In this document: positions 10,932-18,754 of the stretch, piece by piece
How positions within the stretch are numbered: the stretch's first letter is position 1
Layout: the number at the start of each line of letters is the position of its first letter
NCBI GenBank assembly: GCA_034696485.1
Contig: JAQIWT010000519.1
Span: 1-18,754 of the forward strand
Direction: 5' to 3'
Origin: Isohypsibius dastychi
Taxonomy: Eukaryota; Tardigrada; Eutardigrada; Parachela; Isohypsibiidae
Length of the DNA: 18,754 nucleotides
Position numbers and translations under genes: made by a program
Notes under the pieces: model-generated
Told to the model about the DNA's origin: nothing
Databases searched by the model: none
What the model saw: the letters and a program-made list of their open reading frames with translations, nothing else

Positions 10932-11940
10932 CAGCTCAGCAAATTTGGTGGCAATCGCCGGTCAGTTGAGAGCTTTCACCTCAAACGACACTCTGAACGG
11001 ATGCAGTCAAGTTGTGATCGGGAGCAGCTACCGAATGCGAGACTTCCAAGAAATATGTCTGCAAGATACAAAGACGTTCTACAAATGAAGAGAGACAAAC
11101 AAACACCAGCGAAGAATGTCGAATGTTATTACCCACAGCAGTTGTTTTGATGTCCCACACCTTAGTCCCGATGGTGCATTTTCCAGCACAGAAATACGGA
11201 ATCGAAACTTCCAGGTCGAATAATAATGGTTCGAATGTGGACAGTTGCGCGAAGGATCGGGGAGAAATGGAAATGAAAGTGCGGAAAGTTGATGAAATGT
11301 CTGTCTGGAATGAGAGTGAGAGACCAGAACAGAACCGAACCCAGCCGACCAGCTGCAAGTTAGACCCACTTAGGCCCGCCCACTCCTGGCATTGGCTGAC
11401 CCACTTGGCCTAACTAATTTCTCGGGAGTTATCAAGTTTGAAATATAAATGAGTGGAGCACGTGTTGTACCGGAAAAACATTCGCTGCAAGGTTTTCGCA
11501 TTGACCGCAGTACAACGCAATGTAAATCATGTGCTTAATAGCCTACTAAATTGGATCGGCATCGCAGTTTTGCCTTGAAAAAGTTGAAAGTAGCGCGACG
11601 CTTAGTGCGAAATTAGAACGCGCGCTTTCCAGGGTTTGTTTGTGTAGTCCTTAACACATTTACGGCTCTTCCGTTTTCTTGTGTTGAAAATCGATTTCTA
11701 AGTGGGATAGAGAAACACCAGATACTGCGGTGCTTTTCCGAATTTCATTTATAACAGAATTATGGACGGAGTATGCCCTAGGGAACAGTGCATGCCAACT
11801 GCTACGAATAAATGCGTAGAAGTAGGCCGATCGACGAGTTCACACCGGAAATGCTTTGTCTAGATTAGTCACCGAGAAAATATTTTTGCCCAACAAAATT
11901 CAAGCAGTTGGTAGAGGTTTTACGAAATTGCAAAACCAGT
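10932..11940. other. mex-3 5' flank; no supported gene
   Basis: A 125-codon minus-strand frame (10981-11358) lies just upstream of mex-3 on the same strand and may be 5' leader. It has no domain and no clear splice link to the mex-3 start exon. GC-rich GGCCCGCCC at about 11373-11381 and a TATAAAT on plus at about 11442 are possible promoter elements. A short cysteine-containing plus frame starts at 11762 (MDGVCPREQC..), without supporting context. Confidence 0.35.
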
Positions 11941-12981
11941 TCAGTTTTTGTTCCAGCTGACCGCTTGAATACAAAGCTCGGCTTTTACAAGATTCGAGTC
12001 AGCTGACCGGGAAACTTGAGCTTTCTGGGCGTAATGACCACTGGTCAGTGAAAGGCACGAACACGATCCATCAGCAATGTGAGGATTTTGAGTTATTGTC
12101 AACGATAACGCCTCTTTGATGGGCTGAAAGTTCGAAATCCGGCGCGATATCGATTTGTCCCTTCTGCCGAAATATCGAATTACTACTTGACCGAAGCGAA
12201 ACGGGCTACTTGTTCTATTCTGACCAGCGGCTAAAGTGCGATAAGCATCAAGAAGCATATCGATTTTCCGTTTATTGGGATTACAAGCTTCTCATGCTCT
12301 GAACTCTTCCTGCCAGTCTTTCCGTTGATTAAAGTCAGGAATAATTTTGAATTTGAATCTAGGCGTCGCTTCAAGTGTCCGCGATAATGTATAATTTGCT
12401 CTTGAAATGTTTCAAGTGGAGTATCGCCTTTCTTAGGACTTGTACCATCACAGTTTGAAGTCATCATGGCGTAGAATGCTTCCAGAATCTACCAGATTTT
12501 CATAAGTTCCAAAACAAAAATCTGACTTCGACTTTTTCCAAGCTGGGTGTACGTAGAACAATGCTGACCGTATTCAACTTGTCTGGGAGACTGCAAGTGG
12601 GAGAAAAAGTCTGACATCATCTCCGCGAATGCCACAGCCCAAATGACATAATCTGGATGACATCAGGTATCCCCGAAAGTATGGTTCAGACTACAGGGAC
12701 CGCGAGCGAGCGCCACCTGGCTGGGGCGAAACACATCAGCTTTTCCACAGAAAAATCTACACCTGCGAAACTGAGCATCCCTCGAATGATGTTCCGTCCG
12801 ATATGAGTATTCAAAACATGGAATCAGACATCTAAAAAGCAGCAAAAAGATCTACGATCTGTTGATTACAGGCTGAAACTGCTCCAGATGTGTTGAGGAT
12901 GGCGCCACTTTCAGGGCCTAGAATTAGTTCAGGTTCATCCCGAAGGATGGATCGTGGTGTTATCCCGCTAAGACCTTGGGA
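11941..12981 (-). other. Probable but unresolved coding region (spliced gene or decaying copy)
   Basis: On the minus strand one frame runs from 12845 to 12231 (205 codons) with only two stops: a TGA near 12670 and a TAG near 12491. Its segments look protein-like, for example FFSHLQSPRQVEYGQ (about 12600) and TPLETFQEQIIHYRGHLKRR (about 12380). A second frame, 11941-12258, is open for 105 codons (starting MLLDAYRTLAAGQN). Further upstream, 12832-12981 is open with SILRDEPELILGPESGA. Nearby acceptors include a pyrimidine-rich CTGCTTTTTAG at about 12834. I could not join the pieces with consistent phases. The plus strand is also nearly open over parts of this region: 11961-12302 with one TGA, 12639-12836, and 12872-13048. 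The strand is therefore a best guess. No domain was recognised. Confidence 0.3.
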
Positions 12982-13072
12982 CTGTCACTCTTTCAGTTTT
13001 GATGAAAAAGCTGGAATAGCAGTTCCAAGTGATAAATATTACTGTTAATGGTGACCAGACCGTGGTCTTAGG

Positions 13073-13131
13073 GGTCTGGGACCGTGAACCCAGGGGGCTG
13101 AAACCGCGGTTCAGCTTTCACGGACCGGACC
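13073..13131 (+). other. GC-rich nested hairpin, possible structured RNA
   Basis: The outer arms 13073-13088 and 13117-13131 pair through CCGTGAA/TTCACGG and GGTC/GACC, with one wobble, one bulge and one mismatch. Inside, GCTGAA (13097-13102) pairs with TTCAGC (13110-13115) around a 7-base loop. The element stands out in GC from its flanks. It lies about 240 bases upstream of the histone-variant ATG and 25 bases after the end of a plus-strand open frame. It could be a 5'-regulatory or 3' UTR structure, or a small RNA precursor; no family was recognised. Confidence 0.4.
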
Positions 13132-13365
13132 GACACAGCAGTGGCACGAAATTTATCTATGCCATACATCTACTTTCATTTCGTTCTATCGAGTTCGACT
13201 TTTCTTGTCTTGGTTTTCCAGATCAAACCAAATTGGATTCCTGAGCGATTGAGTGAAGGTTCGTGAAACCCCGTTTCTGAAATTCGTAGGCAATTCTTTA
13301 TTTGTGTTCGAAGGTAAACGGTGTGGTTCATTTTGGTGTGGCTGATCTTTTTTTGCTTTTCCTAA

Positions 13366-13367
13366 AG
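13366..13367 (+). promoter_or_regulatory. Possible (trans-)splice acceptor just before the H3-variant start
   Basis: A pyrimidine tract (TCTTTTTTTGCTTTTCC) ends in TAAAG four bases before the ATG at 13372. In nematodes this layout often marks a spliced-leader addition site; it could equally close an intron in the 5' UTR. Confidence 0.4.
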
Positions 13368-13371
13368 GAAA

Positions 13372-14449
13372 ATGCCTCGTACAAAGCAGGTCACCCCGAA
13401 GATGAAGCCAGAAATTAACCGAGCCAGGAAAACGGTTTCCGTTCTTCGCCGTCCTCCACGACCACAAGTTTCGGCAGCTGCTTCTCCAGCACCTTCTGAA
13501 GATGACACCACTATTATCGAATCGACTCCATCTCATGGAACAGCTTCTGAGAGTAGGCAGTCCAGTGTTGCTGTTGAACGGCCACGGAAGAAGAACATGG
13601 CACGTAAAACCACAGGAGCGTTGAAAAAGAGGAAGGAAGTCGCGTCTCCGCTGAAACGTCCTCGACCAGGTCCATCCGTTTCCGGGAATAGCGCGGGTAA
13701 GCGCTCGGGGCAGTTGGCGAAGAAGAAGAAAAAGCGCAGTCCGAATGGAGTGATTGCCTTGCGAGAGATTCGCCGTTTACAGCAGTCGACGGAGCTTCTC
13801 ATTCCACGAGCGCCATTTGGACGTCTTGTTCGTGAGATCGCTCGGAAAATTATGGAAGATATTCGCTTCCAGCCTGATGCACTCATGGCGCTGCAGGTAA
13901 ATTGGCTGATTTTAAGCTCGAGAAAAATTGAGTGATACTCTGCCGATCCCCGAAATCCTTGATTTGTTTACTGATTTTGAACCCTCGATTTGTTGCTTTT
14001 GGATGATAAATGGCCAGACATCGTCCGCCAAATGAAAGATATCAAGTGTAGAAATTATCATAACGGATAGCTCCGATCACGTTGGAATGAAAAACTAACT
14101 TTTCGGAACGAACTGACGAAGATCTGTCTCCTTTTCAGGAGGCCGCGGAACATCATCTCGTGGCATTGTTTGAAGATGTGAATATGGCAGCAATCCATGG
14201 ACGGCGAGTGACCGTAAGTTTAATCGTTAACCTCTGAATAAGTAGTGTTTCCTTGTTCAGATCGTTTCGTTTTCTCAGGTGATGCCGAGGGATCTGACTC
14301 TGGTTTTACACGGTAAGTTATTCGTTTGTTTTGTAACGACTTGCAGGTTACAGCGCAGTGGTAATACCAAATTTTTTTCTTCGTTGATAGTCCGAGCAGA
14401 CCCGAAGTATTACCACATTGGCCGGAATTCAGCTCGAAATTTGCGTTAA
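13372..14449 (+). CDS. Histone H3 variant with long divergent tail, CENP-A candidate
   Basis: Four exons (13372-13896, 14139-14213, 14279-14312, 14391-14449) encode 230 aa; junctions are GT-AG with phases 0, 0 and 1. Residues 126-217 are an H3 histone fold: [18 protein letters not shown] (alpha-N), [10 protein letters not shown] (alpha-1), [20 protein letters not shown] (loop 1/alpha-2) and [21 protein letters not shown] (alpha-2 end, loop 2). The roughly 125-residue tail is unlike canonical H3 and rich in K, R, P and S. LQQST, LIPRAPF, the EAAE helix and a 13-residue C-terminal extension favour CENP-A (centromeric H3; HCP-3 in C. elegans), which replaces H3 in centromeric nucleosomes. Against this, loop 1 has exactly the H3 length and keeps RFQ, whereas most CENP-As carry an insertion there. 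The tail begins PRTKQ, like H3 ARTKQ, and repeats an ARKTTG motif at 77-82. Confidence 0.85.
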
Positions 14450-15388
14450 TACCGAAACATGGAATCCAGTGCTCACATAAATCTACGGATATATTGAATC
14501 TTCCCGCTCACCAAGCTTCTCGTCATGGTCATTTCGTCTGGTGCTTCATGTTTTTTTCCTTGTCAATGTTTTTGGTAATTTTTTCGTCGGACATCTTCTG
14601 TATTTTTTAGTCTCCTTTCATTCTTAATTCGTCCAGGCAGATGAGCCCAAATTTGTTTAGTAAATCTGGGTGTTTTTCGCGATTATTCTTTTTTGTCATC
14701 CACATCTAGATGCAGCTGGCTGTTCTCTTCTGATTCCGTTGGGCAGAGATTATAAATCACTTTGTGCTGCAATTGTGGGAATTACTTATGTGAAAAGCGA
14801 GACTTTATCATGAATTCAGCCTTAAATCCCAACCTGCATCTTGCGGAGCATTAGAACACTAGTCCTGAATATGTGCTTTGGTCCATCTTCATCGAATTCG
14901 TTCAAGAAAAAAAGTCGCGGTGATTCAGGCGAAATGCAAAGTCACTCAAGTCGAGGCAGTCGGCTCGCAGCGGTTTTATCTTTTATGTAGTCCGTAGTCC
15001 CGAAACAAACCCAAAAGGAAGAAATCACAAGCTATTGCAAATGTTGCATACTAGTGCAAAACAATCATATAAAGCTGATATTAATACAAATTTATATTCC
15101 ATGAAATGGCCCACTTGACAGAGTGAAAGTAATTTACCAAAGGTATAAAGATGAAAATAATGCACCCTGAAGCCGCAATGCCCACGCGATGTTCGTGCCC
15201 CATGTCGAAAATAAAAAGCGTCAGTGTTTCATAGCAAAGAAAATAATCATGTTTAACGTCAATATCTAAACTCGATAGCAACGTGTGCCAGCTTGAAGAA
15301 TGCAGAAGCGGAAAGGGAATGGAAATCTCGTCTGCGTCTTGGAAGGCTGGTGACCGCAGTTTCCCGCTAGATGTTTCCGGTTTTTGTT
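14450..15388. other. Convergent intergenic region between the H3 variant and orcokinin genes
   Basis: This region holds the 3' ends of both genes. No canonical AATAAA follows the histone-variant stop closely; a plus-strand AATAAA occurs at about 15209. A 66-codon minus-strand frame (15081-15281) contains MGHEHRVGIAASG followed by a hydrophobic stretch and could be a tiny membrane protein, but nothing else supports it. No repeats or RNA genes were seen. Confidence 0.4.
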
Positions 15389-16765
15389 CTATCGACGTTT
15401 AGAGAAATCCCCGAATCCTGGCCTGTCAAGCTTGTCGAAGTTTCGTTTGGCAAATCCACCAAAACCTGAATAGATATACCGGTAAATGCAGGTCAAGCAG
15501 GCGTTTTTAGATCAACTCAAAAACAACGGAATATTTCTTATTTCCGCAGAATAAACATCTGAAATCAAATGGGATATTATTCATCTGATTTACCGGCATC
15601 GATCTGATCGAAGTTCCTTTTGCTGAACTTGAAGCCGGTTGCGGCGTCGATTTGGTCGAAGCTGTGAATAATATAAATAAGTTTTCTGCTTATGAGTATT
15701 CGCAACCGCTTCGGTATATCATTATGTTGTTTTATTTCAGTATATTCAATATTCCGATAGGTTGGTAACTAATTTGAAAAGCCACAACTGAAACTGACCG
15801 AGTCCGAGTAAGTGACCTTACACAGTACTCACTTTCGCTTGCTCATTTCTTGGGCATACGGGCGTGTCATCCAGGGAGGAATCTGATAGTAAGCGTAATC
15901 ATTGTCGAAACTTCTTCCCAAGCCGAATCCTGTTAGAGTATCCATCCGGGACCGCTGGCTTAAAGGTGCTTTCCGGAGACCGTGACTAAGGTCATGGTTC
16001 AAACTGCTTGACATGAGAGACTCCAGGCTTCGCTCCTCCCTGGTTTCCTCATCCTAAAAGCATGGTATTCATCTGACACGTTAAGTGAATTACAGGTTCT
16101 AATATAGGGACAGGTGCGGCCATTCAACTTGGACTTTGGAGTTAATAAGTTCTGAAAAGGTGGTTCAATTTGAGGGCTTTGGTTCATGCTGGTTTCTTGG
16201 AGACCAGTCGCTAGCAATTTATGAACTTATTCAGGGGAGTGGTAGGCTTAGCAAGAAGCTGTTAGTTTAACTGAAAAACGCTGGCTTCTACCCCAATTAT
16301 CAGTAATTTCTCAAGGGGCCACCACAAGTAAATGTCGGATTTTGTTAGTGCGACTTTTCCGATTTTCTGTCAAATGACGTCGGATATGCTTCCGGTTTCC
16401 CTGTTGCCCGATTGAGCCGCACTAACTGCGAGATTCAATAATTTCAAGTCGTTGCGGCAGTTGGGATAATCGGCAATTCTGGTCACGATTTCGCAGCAAT
16501 TGTCACGGGAACCAGCCTCAGCGGGAACCCGCAGCTGCCGCCCAAACGCCGACAACAAAAACAGAACCCTCAAGAGGAACTTGACGTGACATTCAAAAAC
16601 CAAGTTCTCGCGGCTAATCTCTCCCGTCATAAAATAAATACACATGATACCAAAAGTTCCATTTGGTGTCAAGATCGTTTAACCGCTTACCGGAACTGCT
16701 TTACACAGGACAGCTGGGACCAGGATGAGCAGACACGACAGCGTACACAGCGCTTTGGAAACCAT
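15389..16765 (-). CDS. Orcokinin neuropeptide precursor (preprohormone)
   Basis: Five exons on minus (16691-16765, 16427-16534, 15833-16053, 15594-15661, 15389-15465) encode 182 aa in phase. Residues 1-21 are a signal peptide (LLILVPAVLC). The C-terminus holds three KR-delimited peptides: NFDQIDAATGFKFS (135-148), NFDQIDAGFGGFA (151-163) and NFDKLDRPGFGDFS (166-179), then KRR and stop. These match arthropod orcokinin (NFDEIDRSGFGFx) and are related to C. elegans NLP-14/NLP-15. Upstream, MDTLTGFGL-G-R (98-108) could give a further, C-terminally amidated peptide after cleavage at R97. The pro-region contains DNCCEI and PNC cysteines. Intron 3 splits the Asn codon of the first peptide; intron 4 lies inside the second. 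The exon 2 donor (GCA|GTTAGT) is the weakest junction; reading through it would stop at 16370 and give a 79-aa product lacking the orcokinins. The product is secreted from neurons and acts through a receptor not identifiable here. Confidence 0.9.
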
Positions 16766-16783
16766 TCTATCTGCCTGGGATGC

Positions 16784-16786
16784 CTG
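16784..16786 (-). promoter_or_regulatory. Splice or trans-splice acceptor upstream of the orcokinin start
   Basis: On the minus strand CTTTTCTTTTTTTCAG precedes GCATCCCAGGCAGATAGA and then the ATG at 16765. It marks a 5' UTR intron end or a spliced-leader site 18 bases before the start codon. Confidence 0.5.
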
Positions 16787-17050
16787 AAAAAAAGAAAAGA
16801 AAGTCAGCAGATTTCCCCTACGGAAAAAGCTAGAACAGGTACAACAATTAGATGTTAAACGCTGTCAATCAACAGCCAACAGCGGAAACCATGACCTTTT
16901 GATAAATCCGATTGAAATAATCTACTACGGAACTACTCGAAGGTCTCACAACAAAGTCAAACTGCTGACGAAAATAAAATATAAAAAGCTTGAAAAGGTC
17001 AACTTTCTAAAAACATCTCCCAAAAACTATTAAATTTATAGCAATAGCTT
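16787..17050. other. Orcokinin 5' flank; nothing recognised
   Basis: AT-rich sequence between the orcokinin gene and the plus-strand candidate exon; it may hold the promoters of both. No open frame of note and no repeat was seen. Confidence 0.4.
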
Positions 17051-17789
17051 TTGGCGCGTTCATCAAAAACCAAACATCCAATAAAAGCGCAACCCGAAGA
17101 TTTTGAGCTCGCGAAGAGATATTTTCAAATATACCAAATGGGGTACTTACCGAAAAAGAAACAGCTTTCAACAGCTGTCGAACGATGGAATTTACTTCAA
17201 CGAGCTCTGGTACAATATGGTAAGCAGATAGTATGGTTTTTGGAAGACTAATGGATAGTACAAAAGTGACGTTGATGATATCGAGAAGAAGTGAGAAATC
17301 AAATGCCGGTTGGAGAATGGAAGACCCACATGTTATCGGCCCGCTTATGTAGTGCTTCCCTGATTTGCGTGGAGCTAATACAATCTCCCAATCGCGTCAT
17401 CTCGTTACGGGGCCTAGGGATGACGAGCGACGAGAAAACGAACAAATCGGATGTTGCATTTGTGCGCGTTTTTAGGAGGGGACCTTCCTAATAAGGGTCA
17501 ACATGGCTCACCGCCTCAATCACCCAAAATCCCAAAAGACGTTTGTTTTAGCATCATCAATGCGATAAATCGTTGGGGGATGAACCGAACTTAAACTTTT
17601 ACTCCGATAATCATGCTTCATCAAACTTTCAAAGTGATCCAGACTGATCAAAGTCAAAGATTTCCAGGAAATCGACCAGAGAAAACAAAATCATGTACAC
17701 TTTTGAAGGTCAATAAATTGATTCAACTGCACCCTTTTTTATTCCAATTTTTTTCAGGTATGAAAAAACAGTCTTCTTTTGGATTTTAG
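17051..17789 (+). CDS. Candidate two-exon gene fragment, product unknown
   Basis: The frame from about 17051 to 17219 reads as protein (EDFELAKRYFQIYQMGYL, then VERWNLLQRALVQYG) and ends at a good donor, ATG|GTAAGC. A very strong acceptor (TTTTTTATTCCAATTTTTTTCAG) at 17757 joins in phase and gives a short tail, MKKQSSFGF, then TAG at 17787-17789. An alternative downstream exon in another phase (17758-17838) reads YEKTVFFWILVENIPIDL and would need a different upstream donor. The 5' end is not found: an in-frame TAG lies just before 17051 and there is no early ATG, so an upstream exon is required. No domain was recognised. Confidence 0.3.
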
Positions 17790-18260
17790 TTGAAAATATT
17801 CCCATCGACCTTGAACGAGACGAGGGTGAACTGTCTTCCGGGTATAACGAGATTGCGTGAGGGAAAAACCTTGTGAAACAATCTGCCTTGCATATTTTTT
17901 GTCCGATTTTCGTGCTGACAAGTCGAGTTTTAATTTACAAGATCCTGCTACTAGCGGCTCACTTCCGGTGGGTTATAGGGAGATCCGATGAAATATGACT
18001 GCGAAGACAATCAGAGCCTTCGTAAACTGCACAGCAGATGCCACTTGTTGGAGCATGTTCCAATATTCCCTCACTTGTTTTCTTTGATCTGATCCAGTTT
18101 ATTATTAGCGGCGTTATTACTTCATTCAGTCGCACAAAGCAGAACGCTTCACTGCATTAAAAGAAAATGACTGACGTCCGCTTTTGGTTGATCTTTTAAA
18201 TGGTATCCTGGAATTCACACCGAAGCGCAATAAAGTCATAACATAACAAATTCGCATGTG
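17790..18260. other. No supported gene
   Basis: Apart from the alternative exon ending near 17838, I see no coherent reading frame, RNA gene or repeat. AATAAA occurs at about 18229 on plus. Confidence 0.4.
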
Positions 18261-18575
18261 TCAATTTTCAATAAAACCCCCTACCAGTTTCCCAGCAAAC
18301 TTATCAGCTCCGCACCTACGATTAATTGAAGGAATGGGGGCAATATCTTGAAACAGCTGGCTCAGTAAAAGTTGACTTCATAGTAAGTAAGTAATCCAAG
18401 TTGACTTCACTTCGCTACAAACGTAATCTCTGACATTTCCGGTTCTCCGAAAAAGGCCAAAAACTAGCCGTACATCTCTGTTTTCCTTCTTACCAAAGCT
18501 TTCAAATTTATTCCCCCAGCGCTGTTTCATTTGAACGATCTCCAAAATAAATCCTTCGCCATTCATCGCAATCAT
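18261..18575 (-). CDS. Candidate 55-aa protein or C-terminal exons of a larger gene
   Basis: Two minus-strand exons, 18494-18575 and 18261-18346, join in phase through a strong donor (CTTTG|GTAAGA) and an acceptor TGTTTCAAG. The product starts MIAMNGEGFILEIVQMKQRW and ends KFAGKLVGGFIEN. The reading frame stays open upstream of the ATG at 18575 and an acceptor-like TTGTCACAAAAG lies just before it, so this may be the end of a longer gene or be trans-spliced. No domain was recognised. A short direct repeat (AGTTGACTTCA) sits in the intron at about 18370 and 18400. Confidence 0.35.
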
Positions 18576-18677
18576 TAGAATTCTTTTGTGACAAACCAAG
18601 AGCCGTTCACCAGAAGCCGCATCGATTTATCTAATTTTATTCTCAGATCTCACCTCAAAAATCCGTATAATGATCTT

Positions 18678-18754
18678 TTATTCCTCAAAACCTCTCCCTT
18701 CTTCTGTGCGGTACAGTAAAACGTTGTAGGCTACTGGTTTCACAGGATCGAAAT
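18678..18754 (-). CDS. Partial C-terminus of a gene running off the right edge
   Basis: The minus strand is open from the window edge through VKPVAYNVLLYRTEEGRG to a TAA at 18678-18680. The stop is embedded in AATAAA, so the polyadenylation signal would overlap the stop codon. Only 24 codons are visible. The family is unknown, and a spliced alternative through GAG|GTGAGA at about 18655 is possible. Confidence 0.3.
   Translation of the reverse strand, partial: FDPVKPVAYNVLLYRTEEGRGFEE

Noticed and set aside
12121-12140. GTTCGAAAT, resembling a tRNA T-loop (also near 11229)
   Set aside because: Flanking bases do not form a T-stem, and no A box or cloverleaf is present.
11961-12302. Plus-strand frame of about 114 codons broken by a single TGA at 12117, suggesting stop readthrough or selenocysteine
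   Set aside because: No SECIS-like element or conserved Sec motif was seen. A tiny intron, a chance mirror of the other strand or a pseudogene is simpler.
15594-15661. Short tandem DNA repeat (GATCTGATCGAAG / GATTTGGTCGAAG)
   Set aside because: Explained by the repeated NFDQID coding units of the orcokinin gene.
1-18754. Bacterial-type features: CRISPR arrays, insertion sequences, operons with ribosome binding sites
   Set aside because: The window is eukaryotic with spliced genes; no regularly spaced repeats or transposase-like frames were seen.

Overview
The window reads as nuclear DNA of an animal, most likely a nematode. Its genes are split by very short GT-AG introns (often 37-70 nt, alongside a few large ones), and the products are metazoan: a MEX-3 KH-domain RNA-binding protein, a PAN plus zona pellucida (ZP) membrane protein of the cuticlin type, an orcokinin neuropeptide precursor and a fast-evolving histone H3 variant of CENP-A type. 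The compact introns, moderate GC and a MEX-3 that keeps a C-terminal RING finger suggest a basal (clade I, Trichuris/Trichinella-like) nematode. That placement is inference; no marker in the window proves it.

Layout, left to right. Bases 385-3321 (+) hold an 11-exon gene for a secreted/membrane PAN-ZP protein of 482 aa. Its 3' end converges on a single-exon 212-aa gene (3441-4079, -) that weakly resembles mitochondrial ribosomal protein S34. Bases 5312-10931 (-) are a six-exon mex-3 gene with KH1, KH2 and RING; KH1 is interrupted by a 2.7-kb intron. The stretch 11940-13050 is open in several frames on both strands and probably hides one more gene or a decaying one; I could not resolve it. A GC-rich nested hairpin follows at 13073-13131. 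Bases 13372-14449 (+) encode a four-exon H3 variant of 230 aa. Bases 15389-16765 (-) encode a five-exon orcokinin precursor of 182 aa ending in three KR-delimited peptides that begin NFD. The right end has weaker exon-like signals: a plus-strand two-exon candidate (17051-17789), a minus-strand 55-aa candidate (18261-18575) and the tail of a minus-strand gene cut by the window edge.

Exon models for the four spliced genes were built by hand. In each, every junction is GT-AG, the phases agree across all introns and the total coding length is a multiple of three. The genes do not form a pathway; they are a typical mixed neighbourhood of cuticle, RNA-regulation, chromatin and neuropeptide genes. 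The likeliest novelties are the H3 variant with two separated H3-tail-like motifs, the RING-bearing nematode MEX-3, and the orcokinin gene with arthropod-like NFD peptides plus a possible extra amidated peptide.
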